From the NCBI RefSeq assembly GCF_009299505.1, contig NZ_WBSM01000006.1, positions 1 to 64,000 on the forward strand: a DNA stretch of 64,000 bases. The letters are read 5' to 3'. The notes beneath the pieces were generated by a model. It was not told the DNA's origin. It worked only from the letters and a program-made list of their open reading frames with translations, and did no database searches. Each line of letters opens with the position of its first letter. The stretch's first letter is position 1. A program made the translations under genes and the position numbers. This DNA comes from Bifidobacterium ramosum (GTDB lineage Bacteria; Actinomycetota; Actinomycetes; Actinomycetales; Bifidobacteriaceae). Below, piece by piece: positions 7,445 to 17,100 of this stretch.

Positions 7445-8743
7445 TTACTCCTTGTTGTCGGAAACGGCGGTGTCGGAAACGGCGACGGTGGCGGCGAGGG
7501 CGCCATGCTTGAGGGTGATGGACAGCGGGTCGCCGGGGGCGACGGCGGACGGGTCGTCGAGCACGTGACCGCCGGCGGACTGCACGACGGCGTAGCCGCG
7601 GTCGAGCGTCGACTGCGGGCTCAGCGCGGTCAGGCTGGCGTGCAGCTTCTCAATGGTCAGGCTGGCATCGTCCACGATACGAGTCAGGCCGATGTCCATG
7701 CGTCGGCGCGCGTCGTCGAGGAACCGCTGATGCGGCTCGAGCATGGTGAGCGGCCGGGTCAGGCTCGGCCGGTTCGCATAGCCGTCGACCAGCCGCATCT
7801 CGTTACCCACACGCGCTTCGATGCGCAGCCGTGCGCGATGGATCGCATTGTCGATCAGCTGCCACTGCTCGTGCACGTCCGGCACGACCTTCTTCGCCGC
7901 ATCCGTCGGCGTCGAGGCGCGCAGGTCGGCGGCCAGATCGATGAGCGTCCAGTCGTCCTCGTGGCCGATCGCGGACACGATCGGCGTGACGCACGCCGCC
8001 GTCGCGCGCACCACCGACTCGTCCGAAAAGCCGATGAGGTCCTCGAACGCGCCGCCGCCGCGCGCCACGATGATCACGTCCACGTCCGGATCCTCGTCCA
8101 ACTTGCGGATCGCGGCGACGATGTCGGGCGGACACTGCGCGCCCTGTACGTGCGCGTGCACGACCTTGAACCGCACTGACGGCCAACGCAGGTTCACGTT
8201 CGTGATCACGTCGCCCTCCGCGCGGGCCTGCGGCGCGCAGATCAGACCGATGCACGACGGGAATTCCGGCAGCGGCACCTTGCGGTCCGCGTCGAACAGG
8301 CCCTCTCCCTTGAGCTTCTTGCGCAGCTCGTCGATCTGCTCCTTGAGTCCGCCGCCGGAACCGATTTTGCGGATGTCGTCGCCGATGAAGCTCAACCGCG
8401 TCTGCTTGACCCACACGTCGGCCTTGCCGTGGATCACCACGCGGTCGCCCTGCCGGAACTCGACGGCCTTGCGTGCGAAATCACGCCAGCCGGACACGGA
8501 GATCGCGATGTCCTCGAAGTCGTCGCGCACCGTCAGATAGGCCGAGCCGGCGCGACGCGTGTTGATCTCGGTGATCTGCCCGCAGATCCACGCCGCCGGC
8601 CACTTCTCCACGGCGATGTGGAACTTCTGGCTCAGCACGGCCACCGGCCACGGGTGTTCGGCCGTGGTCTCGCTGGCCAATCGCGGCAGCTGGTCGAGCG
8701 GCGTCGGCGTCGCCGGTGCGGAGGATCCCATATTCCAGTTCAT
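7445..8743 (-). CDS. xseA: Exodeoxyribonuclease VII large subunit
   Basis: A 432-residue catalytic subunit. The N-terminal OB-fold (residues ~30-130, WICGQITEINTRRAGSAYLTVRD) binds single-stranded DNA. The central nuclease domain carries the conserved IVARGGGAFEDLIGFSDESVVRA and SAIGHEDDWTLIDLAADLRASTPTDAA motifs. The C-terminal part is coiled-coil. It hydrolyses single-stranded DNA from both ends with XseB. ATG 8743 is the first start and ATG 8731 (MGSSAP) is in frame; neither has a strong ribosome site. It is divergent from nrdD, with which it shares a 310-base intergenic region. Confidence 0.95.
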   Translation of the reverse strand: MNWNMGSSAPATPTPLDQLPRLASETTAEHPWPVAVLSQKFHIAVEKWPAAWICGQITEINTRRAGSAYLTVRDDFEDIAISVSGWRDFARKAVEFRQGDRVVIHGKADVWVKQTRLSFIGDDIRKIGSGGGLKEQIDELRKKLKGEGLFDADRKVPLPEFPSCIGLICAPQARAEGDVITNVNLRWPSVRFKVVHAHVQGAQCPPDIVAAIRKLDEDPDVDVIIVARGGGAFEDLIGFSDESVVRATAACVTPIVSAIGHEDDWTLIDLAADLRASTPTDAAKKVVPDVHEQWQLIDNAIHRARLRIEARVGNEMRLVDGYANRPSLTRPLTMLEPHQRFLDDARRRMDIGLTRIVDDASLTIEKLHASLTALSPQSTLDRGYAVVQSAGGHVLDDPSAVAPGDPLSITLKHGALAATVAVSDTAVSDNKE

Positions 8744-8902
8744 GCGTTCCAGAGTCGCCTACGGAACGGACAAGACGACGGTCCCGCGGACGGTTTCGGC
8801 GGCCGTTGCCGCACGGGCGTACGGCTTGCCGCGCGACACGCTGGGAGAGGATTCGTTACGAAGATCACACAACGTCATGTTTTGGCTCTATTCCGCCGGT
8901 CA

Positions 8903-8949
8903 CCACTACATATAGGTTCAGCCCGGCGAGTCGCCACTAGATATCGGGG
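8903..8949. promoter_or_regulatory. Two tandem NrdR-type boxes upstream of nrdD
   Basis: CCACTACATATAGGTT (8903-8918) and CCACTAGATATCGGGG (8934-8949) both resemble the NrdR box consensus (ACACTATATATAGTGT-like). They start exactly 31 bases apart, three helical turns, which is the known spacing of paired NrdR boxes. NrdR is the ATP/dATP-sensing repressor of ribonucleotide reductase genes. The sites lie about 105 bases before the nrdD start. This is the only clear control signal in the xseA-nrdD intergenic region. Confidence 0.7.
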
Positions 8950-9053
8950 TGGGGTTGCCGTACAGTACATAAGGCTTAATGCTGAAGTATGTGAACCGGC
9001 CGGTGAAAACCGGTCGGCGGATAACAGAATGAGGAACAGTGGAAGGACTTCGA

Positions 9054-11456
9054 ATGGACACTCAGGTGATGAACGCAGCACCGGCGACCTCCGCCGGCAC
9101 CCGCACCTCGGCCACGGTATTGGTCGAGAAGCGTGACGGCCGCGTCGTCGACTTCGACCCGATCAACATCATCGAGGCCGTGAAGTCCGCCTTCGCCGAT
9201 CTCGACAAGGAAGTCGGCCCGGAGGAGGAGCAGCTCATCCGCGGCTTCGCCAACCAGGTCGAAGGCGAGATCAAGGGCCGCTACAACGGCCCCGCCAAGA
9301 TCGAGGACATCCAGAACCTCGTCGAGCACGCCCTCATCGACGCGCACCTGTACGACGTCGCGCGCGCCTACACCAACTACCGTCTCGACAAGGACATCCA
9401 GCGCGCCAAGGCCACCGACGTGAACGAGGCCGTCGCCCGCTTCATCAACCAGGACCCGACCCTCATCCACGAGAACGCGAACAAGGACGCCAACGTCTAC
9501 GCCACGCAGCGCGACCTGCTCGCCGGCGCCGTCTCCAAGGCCGCCGCGTTCAACATGCTGCCGCCGGCCGTCTCCAATGCCCACATGAAGGGCGACATCC
9601 ACTTCCATGACGCCGACTACTCGCCGTTCACCGCGCAGTCCAACTGCTCGCTGCCCAACTTCTGGGACATGCTCGCCAACGGCTTCACGCTCGGCAACGC
9701 GCCGATGGCCTCCCCGAAGTCCATCGCCATCGCCGCCACGCAGATCACGCAGATCATGAAGGACGTGGCGTCCAGCCAGTACGGCGGCCAGACCGCCAAC
9801 CGCGCCGACGAGCACCTCGCCACCTACGCGCGCAAGGACTACGAGAAGTTCCTCGAGGAGGCCCGCGAGACCATCCCCGACGGCATGCCGGTCGAATTCG
9901 CCCGCCGCCAGGTCGAGAACGCCAAGCGCAACGAGCCCGCCAAGCTGCACTTCGGCAACCGCGCGCCGCTGCCGATGGACACGCCGTTCCACACCGACGT
10001 CGACGAGCTCGAGCAGGAGCGCGAGATCCTCGCCAAGATCCGCACCCGCAAGGCCATCTACGACGCCATGCAGACCATGGAGTACCAGATCAACTCCAAC
10101 CGCGTCTCCAACGGTCAGACGCCGTTCGTGACCGTCGGCTTCGGCCTCGGCACCGACTGGTTCTCCCGCGAGATCCAGCGTGCGATCCTCCTGAACCGCA
10201 TCCGCGGCCTCGGCAAAGAGCACCACACCGCGATCTTCCCGAAGCTCGTGTTCACCGTCAAGCACGGCGTGAACGCCGACCCGGGCGACCCGAACTACGA
10301 CCTCAAGCAGCTCGCGCTCGAGTCCGCCACCAAGCGCATGTACCCGGACGTCGTGTTCTACGAGAACATCGTCAAGATCACCGGCTCCTTCAAGGCGCCG
10401 ATGGGCTGCCGTTCGTTCCTGCAGGGCTGGATCAACCCGGAGACCGGCAAGGACGAGGAGGACGGCCGTATGAACCTCGGCGTGGTGTCGGTGAACGTGC
10501 CGCGCATCGCGCTCGAGTCCCACGGCGACAAGAACCGCTTCTGGAAGCTGTTCGAGGAGCGCATGGAGGTCGCGCACCAGGCGCTGCAGTTCCGCATCAT
10601 GCGCTGCAAGCAGGCCACGCCGGTCAACGCCCCGACCCTGTTCCGCTTCGGCGCGTTCGGCCGCCTCGGCGCCAACGACAACGTCGACGAGCTGTTCAAG
10701 AACGAGCGCGCCACCGTCTCGCTCGGCTACATCGGCCTGGCGGAGACGACCGCCGTGTTCTACGGCAAGAACTGGATCCGCGACCACGGCTGGGATCCGG
10801 AAGGCAAGGAGTTCGCGCTCTCGATCGTCAAGCGCATGAACGAGCTGTGCAAGCAGTGGAGCAAGCAGGAGGGCTACCACTACTCCGTGTACTCCACGCC
10901 GGCCGAATCACTCACCGACCGCTTCAACCGCATGGACCGCGAGAAGTTCGGCCGCGTCGAAGGTGTGACCGACCACGACTTCTACACCAACTCGTTCCAC
11001 TACCCGGTATGGCTGCAGCCGACCCCGATGGAGAAGCTCAACTACGAGAAGGACTTCCCGTACTACGCGTCCGGCGGCTTCATCAACTACTGCGAGTACC
11101 CGTGCCTGCAGGACAACCCGAAGGCGCTCGAGGCCGTGTGGGACTACGCCTACAACGTCGGCATCGGCTACCTCGGCACCAACACGCCGATCGACCACTG
11201 CTTCGTGTGCGGCTTCCAGGGCGACTTCGAGCCGACCGACGAAGGCTTCAAGTGCCCCGAGTGCGGCAACTCCGACCCGGACAAGTGCAACGTGACCAAG
11301 CGCACCTGCGGCTACCTCGGCAACCCGGTGCAGCGCCCGATGGTGCACGGCCGCCACGAGGAGATCTCGCACCGCGTCAAGCACATGAGCGGCGAGACCG
11401 GCCACGTGACGCTGGCCGACGGTTCCGAACGTGAATGGTTCGAAGAGGCCAAGTGA
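9054..11456 (+). CDS. nrdD: Anaerobic ribonucleoside-triphosphate reductase
   Basis: An 800-residue class III ribonucleotide reductase. Residues ~20-110 form an ATP-cone allosteric domain (VLVEKRDGRVVDFDPINIIEAV). A large glycyl-radical catalytic barrel follows. Near the C-terminus CFVCGF and CPECGN supply the four zinc-binding Cys, and RTCGYLG holds the radical Gly753. It reduces ribonucleoside triphosphates to deoxynucleotides without oxygen, with formate as the usual reductant, fitting an anaerobe. ATG 9054 is chosen because GGAAGG lies at 9041-9046; the GTG at 9039 is too close to it. It is translationally coupled to nrdG through a GTGA overlap. Confidence 0.97.
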   Translation: MDTQVMNAAPATSAGTRTSATVLVEKRDGRVVDFDPINIIEAVKSAFADLDKEVGPEEEQLIRGFANQVEGEIKGRYNGPAKIEDIQNLVEHALIDAHLYDVARAYTNYRLDKDIQRAKATDVNEAVARFINQDPTLIHENANKDANVYATQRDLLAGAVSKAAAFNMLPPAVSNAHMKGDIHFHDADYSPFTAQSNCSLPNFWDMLANGFTLGNAPMASPKSIAIAATQITQIMKDVASSQYGGQTANRADEHLATYARKDYEKFLEEARETIPDGMPVEFARRQVENAKRNEPAKLHFGNRAPLPMDTPFHTDVDELEQEREILAKIRTRKAIYDAMQTMEYQINSNRVSNGQTPFVTVGFGLGTDWFSREIQRAILLNRIRGLGKEHHTAIFPKLVFTVKHGVNADPGDPNYDLKQLALESATKRMYPDVVFYENIVKITGSFKAPMGCRSFLQGWINPETGKDEEDGRMNLGVVSVNVPRIALESHGDKNRFWKLFEERMEVAHQALQFRIMRCKQATPVNAPTLFRFGAFGRLGANDNVDELFKNERATVSLGYIGLAETTAVFYGKNWIRDHGWDPEGKEFALSIVKRMNELCKQWSKQEGYHYSVYSTPAESLTDRFNRMDREKFGRVEGVTDHDFYTNSFHYPVWLQPTPMEKLNYEKDFPYYASGGFINYCEYPCLQDNPKALEAVWDYAYNVGIGYLGTNTPIDHCFVCGFQGDFEPTDEGFKCPECGNSDPDKCNVTKRTCGYLGNPVQRPMVHGRHEEISHRVKHMSGETGHVTLADGSEREWFEEAK

Positions 11457-12163
11457 GCCCGAGTCCGACGCTGCATGATTTCGCGGCCGGCGAGTCCGGC
11501 CGCGGTCCGTCCATCCCCACCGACGAGGCGAACAACCCGCGCGCCGGCCAGTGGGATGGGCGGCGCATGTCCAAGCGCATGATCGCCGACTACAAGACGT
11601 TCATCGTCACCGACGGCGAAGGCGTGCGCAACTCCCTGTACGTGTCCGGCTGCCCGTTCCACTGCGTCGACTGCTTCAACTCGTCCATCTGGGACTTCCA
11701 AGCCGGTCACGAATACACGCAGCGGCTCGAGGACAAGATCATCGACGACCTGCGTGCGCCGTGGGTGCAGGGCATCACGTTCCTCGGCGGCGAGCCGCTG
11801 CTCAACACGCCCGTACTCGTGCCGCTCGCACGGCGCATCCGTGAGGAGTTCGGCTCGGCCAAGGATATCTGGTGTTGGACCGGCTACACGTGGGAGGAGC
11901 TCATGCGGCCCGGTGAGACGCCGGACAAGCTCGAGCTGCTGCATCTGATCGACATCCTCGTCGACGGCCGCTACATCAAGTCGCAGCATGATTCGCTGCT
12001 GCAGTTCCGCGGTTCGAAGAACCAGCGCATCCTCGACGTGCCGGCGTCGTTCGCGGCCGGTGGGCCGGTCATCTGGAGTCGGCTGCACGATCAGGAGCGC
12101 GACATTCCCGAGATCTATCTCAAGGATCGCATGGCCGGCGAGGATTCGCACTCGTCGTCGTGA
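11453..12163 (+). CDS. nrdG: Anaerobic ribonucleoside-triphosphate reductase activating protein
   Basis: A radical-SAM activase of 236 residues with the cluster motif C67-X3-C71-X2-C74 (GCPFHCVDCFN) and the SAM-binding FLGGEPLL segment. It uses S-adenosylmethionine and a [4Fe-4S] cluster to install the glycyl radical on NrdD. The GTG at 11453 overlaps the nrdD stop and has GAAGAGG upstream. This start adds a 38-residue Pro/Gly-rich extension absent from short NrdG proteins. Initiation at ATG 11567 (MSKRMIADYKTF) would give a canonical-length protein and cannot be excluded. It ends just before a very long hairpin. Confidence 0.93.
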   Translation: MSPSPTLHDFAAGESGRGPSIPTDEANNPRAGQWDGRRMSKRMIADYKTFIVTDGEGVRNSLYVSGCPFHCVDCFNSSIWDFQAGHEYTQRLEDKIIDDLRAPWVQGITFLGGEPLLNTPVLVPLARRIREEFGSAKDIWCWTGYTWEELMRPGETPDKLELLHLIDILVDGRYIKSQHDSLLQFRGSKNQRILDVPASFAAGGPVIWSRLHDQERDIPEIYLKDRMAGEDSHSSS

Positions 12164-12184
12164 CGATCCGCGATCGGTGTTGCT

Positions 12185-12247
12185 CCCATACATATGATGA
12201 TGGCCCCGCGCACGGCAGGTGCGCGGGGCCATCATCATATGTATGGG
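12185..12247. terminator. Bidirectional hairpin terminator between nrdG and an MFS gene
   Basis: A perfect inverted repeat with 29-base arms (12185-12213 and 12219-12247, beginning CCCATACATATGATGATGG) and the five-base loop GGCAG. It sits between two convergent genes and needs no other partner to fold. Its G+C-rich inner stem suits termination in both directions, although T-runs are absent. Confidence 0.85.
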
Positions 12248-12271
12248 AACGGCTGTTGTCCGTCGGTCGGC

Positions 12272-13603
12272 TCACTTCACGCGCTTGACGGCGAGGATCA
12301 GCAGGCCGCCGATCACGCAGATGATCGTCTCGGTCGGGAAGATCCAGCGGTAGTCGTTGCCGGACATGGTCAGGATCGCGCCGGCGACGGCCGGACCGAA
12401 AATCTGGCCGAGCGTGTTCGCCATATTGATGATGCCGAGGTCCTTCGCCGCGGTCTTCGGATCGGGCAGCACGGCCACATTGAGCGCGCCGTCCACCGCG
12501 TTGTACGCGCCCATGCCGATGCCGGCCACCAGCGCGTACGCGTACATCGTCCACGGCTCGGCCGCGAAGAACGGGAAGAACGCGCCCACGCCGAGCATAA
12601 TCGTCGTGACGGCCACCGGCAGCTTGAGCCGGTGGAAGCGGTCGGCGAGCGGCCCCGCGATCACGCAGAACACGATGCCCGTGACCATCAGGATCATCGA
12701 CATGATCTTCAGCGCCGCGTTCTGGCCGTCCGCATCGAGCTTCATGTAGTCGCTGAAGATGTACAGCTGGTAGCCGACGATCACGTACTGGCCGGTCACC
12801 ATGAGCATCTTGCCGACGAGCGCGAAGTAGTAGTCGCGGCAGTTCTTCGTCGGGAACATGAAGTTGCGCTTGATCGACGCGGCGTCGAACTTGGCACGCG
12901 CGACGTTGAGGTTGCTCGGCTCGCGCATGATGATCGGGGAGACGACGCCGCCCACGGCCGCGATGAGCGCGAAGATGAGCACGCCGGTCGAGATGGCCGT
13001 ATTGTCCTTGATGAAGCTCGACGCGATGATGCCCGAGCCGTAGTTGCCGATGGCCATGCCGATGCCCCAGCACGAGGAGATCGTGCCGCGCCAGCGCGGG
13101 GCGATGCGGTCGGAGATCTGCGCGATCATCGGGGCGGTCACGCAGTTGAGCGCCACGTTGTACAGCGTCCAGATCACGAGCAGCATTGGCCACGAACCGG
13201 CGAACGCGAACCATACGAAGAACAGCGCGCAGGCGATCGACGCGCACACGATCCACGGGGAGCGCGAGCCGAAGCGGGAGCGTGTGATGTCCGACAGGGC
13301 GCCGGCGATGATGTTGGAGATGGTCGCGGCGATCATGGCGACCAGTGAGAACAGCGGGATGAGCGCGACCTTCTGGCTGGGTGCGAGAATCTGCAGCTTG
13401 GCGGGCAGCAGCGTGGCGGACACGCCGACGTAGGCGAGCATCCAGCAGGCCGGCCCGACGAGGAGGCCTGCGCCGAGGCGGGTGGGCAGCGTGGGCTGCT
13501 GGTCGTTGGCGACGCCGTACGACGGTTCGTGTTCGGCGACTTCCATGGATGTGGTTGCGTTATCAGAGCCGTCGCCGGCTGAGGGGATTGTTTGAGCTGA
13601 CAT
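12272..13603 (-). CDS. MFS sugar permease, GPH/sucrose-transporter-like
   Basis: A 443-residue, 12-span permease. The first cytoplasmic loop, GALSDITRSRFGSRSPWI, is the variant MFS signature typical of glycoside-pentoside-hexuronide and sucrose-type symporters. LADRFHRLKLP repeats it in the second half. It has a 35-residue polar N-terminal tail. It most likely imports a sugar or glycoside with a cation. GAGGAAG precedes ATG 13603. Upstream lies a palindromic LacI-family operator, which supports carbohydrate-dependent control. No glycosidase is adjacent, so the substrate is not identifiable here. Confidence 0.82.
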   Translation of the reverse strand: MSAQTIPSAGDGSDNATTSMEVAEHEPSYGVANDQQPTLPTRLGAGLLVGPACWMLAYVGVSATLLPAKLQILAPSQKVALIPLFSLVAMIAATISNIIAGALSDITRSRFGSRSPWIVCASIACALFFVWFAFAGSWPMLLVIWTLYNVALNCVTAPMIAQISDRIAPRWRGTISSCWGIGMAIGNYGSGIIASSFIKDNTAISTGVLIFALIAAVGGVVSPIIMREPSNLNVARAKFDAASIKRNFMFPTKNCRDYYFALVGKMLMVTGQYVIVGYQLYIFSDYMKLDADGQNAALKIMSMILMVTGIVFCVIAGPLADRFHRLKLPVAVTTIMLGVGAFFPFFAAEPWTMYAYALVAGIGMGAYNAVDGALNVAVLPDPKTAAKDLGIINMANTLGQIFGPAVAGAILTMSGNDYRWIFPTETIICVIGGLLILAVKRVK

Positions 13604-13658
13604 GCGTTATCTTCCTCTACTTGACAGGCTTTTGATGAAGTCTGCTCAATATATTGAT

Positions 13659-13676
13659 GATGTTTGCGTAAACATC
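13659..13676. promoter_or_regulatory. LacI-family operator upstream of the sugar permease
   Basis: GATGTTTGCGTAAACATC is an 18-base palindrome with one asymmetric central pair, close to the LacI/GalR-family consensus with a central CG. It lies 56 bases upstream of the permease start in an AT-rich promoter region (13620-13740) that is very unlike the surrounding high-G+C sequence. The matching regulator gene is not in the window. Confidence 0.65.
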
Positions 13677-13816
13677 TGCGTATATATCATACGATATGCT
13701 GTGACATTTTGTGCATAAAAGTTACGAAATGTTGAACTTGTGATGACGTGTGTGATGACGATGACGGCCGTGATGACGATTCCGGTGCACGCCAGGGCGC
13801 GGCCGTGTGATCGCCG

Positions 13817-13930
13817 ACCATCACTGAGTGCGCGCAACGACGTCCACTGCGCGCACTCAGTGATGGTTCCGTCGCCCGAATCATCACTCCGTGCGCGCGG
13901 AGAGTGTCGTTTGCGCGCACAGAGTGATGG
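13817..13930. repeat. Family E palindrome pair (CACTGAGTGCGCGC arms)
   Basis: E1 has perfect 20-base arms (13817-13836 and 13848-13867, ACCATCACTGAGTGCGCGCA) around an 11-base loop. E2 (13882-13930) has related arms with one mismatch. Between the two copies a G:C pair in E1 is replaced by C:G in E2, so complementarity is conserved. The rest of this gene-free stretch (13931-14192) shows nothing else clear apart from the ribosome site of the next gene. Confidence 0.8.
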
Positions 13931-14192
13931 TTGCGCCGACGCCGTCGCCCACAACCCGACAGAGCGGGGCAACGCGCGGGGTTTTCCGCTTCCTCTGTTA
14001 GATAAATCACGCCATGTACGGCATCTGAACGGCCGCTTGGGCGGGGCTTCAGACTACAGTATGGAATCTGAGAGGCCGGGCAATGCGTGGGATACATCGC
14101 GCCACGGGGGATGCAGACGGATGATGCTCATCCCCGTCAGGCGTGCGGACGACAAGGATTCCACGCCCCGGAAGCAGCTTAAAGAGGTTTAC

Positions 14193-17100
14193 ATGGTGAA
14201 CGAAGCACATACCGCGGCAGTACGCCACGATACGAAGCCGTTGCGCGTGGGACTCGACATCGGTTCCACCACGGTCAAGGCCGTGGTGCTCGACCAGTCC
14301 GACTCCCTGTCCGACACCATCTTCTCCGACTATCGCCGTCACCACGCCAACGTGCGCGCCACCGTCGCGGGACTGCTCGTCGACATCCACAAGGAACTTG
14401 AGACTCGCGGCCGCGGCGACGAACCGATCCGTCTGGCCATCACCGGCTCCGGCGGCCTCGCGCTCGCCGACAGCATGCACGTGCCGTTCGTGCAGGAGGT
14501 CATCGCCGAAACCGAAGCGATCGACAAGGAATACCCGGCCGCCGACGTCATCATCGAACTCGGTGGCGAGGACGCCAAGATCACGTACCTCAAGCCCACC
14601 CCCGAACAGCGCATGAACGGTTCGTGCGCGGGCGGCACCGGCGCGTTCATCGACCAGATGGCCACGTTGCTCGACACCGACGCGTCCGGTCTCAACGAGA
14701 TGGCGAAACGTTACGAGAACCTGTATCCGATCGCGTCGCGCTGCGGCGTGTTCGCCAAAACCGACCTGCAGCCGCTCATCAACGACGGCGCCGCCAAGCC
14801 GGACCTCGCCGCATCGATCTTCACGGCCGTCGCCACGCAGACCATCGCCGGTCTCGCCTCCGGCCGCCCGATCCACGGCACCGTCATCTTCCTCGGCGGC
14901 CCGCTGTTCTTTATGTCCGAGTTGCGCGCCGCGTTCCAGCGCGCGCTCGACGGCAAGGTCGACGAGTTCATCGTGCCGACCAACGCGCACCTGTACGTCG
15001 CGTACGGCGCGGCGCTGCAGGCCGACATGGACACCGACGACGAAGGCCACCATTTCGAGGCGCGCACCTGCGACGACATCCTCAAGCGGCTCGACGAGCT
15101 CAAGAACCTTCCGTCCAACACGCCCACCATGCCGCCGCTGTTCCCGACCGAGGCCGACCGTGAGGCGTTCAACGAGCGCCACCATCGCGAGCACATCCAC
15201 ATCGGCACGCTCGAGGGCGCGCATGGCCCGCACTTCCTCGGCATCGACGCGGGCTCGACCACCATCAAGGCGACCCTCGTCAACGACGACCGCGAGATCG
15301 TGTGGTCCTCTTACGCGAACAACGAAGGCAGTCCGCTGACGGCCGCGATCAACATCGTCAAGAAGATCCAATCCCAGCTGCCGGACGGCGCGTGGATCGC
15401 GCGATCCTGCGCGACCGGCTACGGCGAGGGCCTCATCACCACCGGCCTGCACTTGGACGAAGGCGTGGTCGAGACGATGGCGCACTACCGTGGCGCCGAA
15501 ATGGTCAGCCCCGGCGTCACCGCCGTGATCGACATCGGTGGCCAGGACATGAAGTACCTCGCCATCACCGACGGCGTGATCGACTCGATCGCCGTCAACG
15601 AGGCATGCTCGTCCGGCTGTGGCTCGTTCCTGCAAACGTTCGCCATGTCGATGGGCCTGACCATTCAGGAGTTCACGCAGAAGGCGCTCGCTTCGACCCA
15701 TCCGGTCGATCTCGGCTCGCGCTGCACCGTGTTCATGAACTCGTCCGTCAAGCAGGCGCAGAAGGAAGGCGCCTCGATTGAGGACATCGCCGCCGGCCTG
15801 TGCTATTCGGTCGTGCGCAATGCGCTGTACAAGGTCATCAAACTGCGTGATTCCGGCGAACTCGGCGACACCGTCGTGGTCCAGGGCGGCACGTTCCTCA
15901 ACGACGCCGTACTGCGTGCGTTCGAACTGCTCACCGAACGCGAGGTGACTCGACCGAACATCGCCGGCCTTATGGGCGCGTACGGCGCGGCGCTCACCGC
16001 ACGCATGCACTACGAGGACGTCGCCGACGACGACCACGAGCATGTGCTCGCGGACGGATCGTCGGTCGAGTCGAACGCGGACGGCGCGAACGGTACTGCG
16101 AACGATGCGACTGCCGCGAGCGACGCGGTCGCGGGTGACGATGCGTCCGCCGACATGGCCGGCGTCGACGTGACCAACGCGGCCGATGTCGCCGCCGGTC
16201 ACGAGCATGAGGTCGTCGTCGACGGCGTGCACCACACCGCATCGTCGATCCTGACCGGCGACGCACTCGACACCATGTCGATGACCACCGAACGCGACGT
16301 GTGCAAGCTCTGCCAGAACCACTGCAAGCTCACCATCACCACGTTCTCCGACGGCTCGCGCTTTGTGACCGGCAACCGCTGCGAACGCGGCGGCGATGCG
16401 AAGAAGCAGCGCTCCGACCGTCCGAACCTGTACGACTACAAGTACAAGCGTTGCTTCGCCTACCGCCGTCTGACCGACAAGAAGGCCACCCGCGGCGAGA
16501 TCGGCATCCCGCGTGCGCTCAACATGTACGAGAACTACCCGTTCTGGTTCACGCTGCTCACCTCGCTCGGCTTCAAGGTTATGATCTCCGGCCGCAGCTC
16601 GCACGAACTGTTCGAGACCGGCATCGAATCGATCGCCTCCGAGAACATCTGCTATCCGGCCAAGCTCGTGCACGGGCACATCAAGTGGCTGCTGAACAAG
16701 GGCATCAAGACGATCTTCTACCCGTGCGTGAGCTACGAGGACAACCTCGTGCCCAACACCGACAACCACTACAACTGCCCGGTCGTGGCGAACTATCCGC
16801 TCGTCGTCGGCGCGAACATGCCCGAGCTGCGCGCCGAGGGCGTGCGCTACATGCACCCGTACTTCAACCTCGCCAACCACGAGCTCATGGTCGACCGCAT
16901 CGTCGAGGAGTTCGCGTGGGCGAACGTGACGCGCGAGGAGGCCGAGACGGCCGTCAAGGCCGCGTACGCCGAAGACAAGGTGTTCAAGAACGACGTGCAG
17001 CAGGAGGGCCTGAAAGCCCTCGCGTACATGAAGGAGCACGGCTGCCGCGGCATCGTGCTCGCCGGCCGTCCGTACCACGTCGACCCGGAGATCAACCACG

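Noticed and set aside
8976..10880. 634-residue minus-strand reading frame opposite nrdD
   Set aside because: It mirrors the strongly G/C-biased codon pattern of nrdD and has no recognisable domain.
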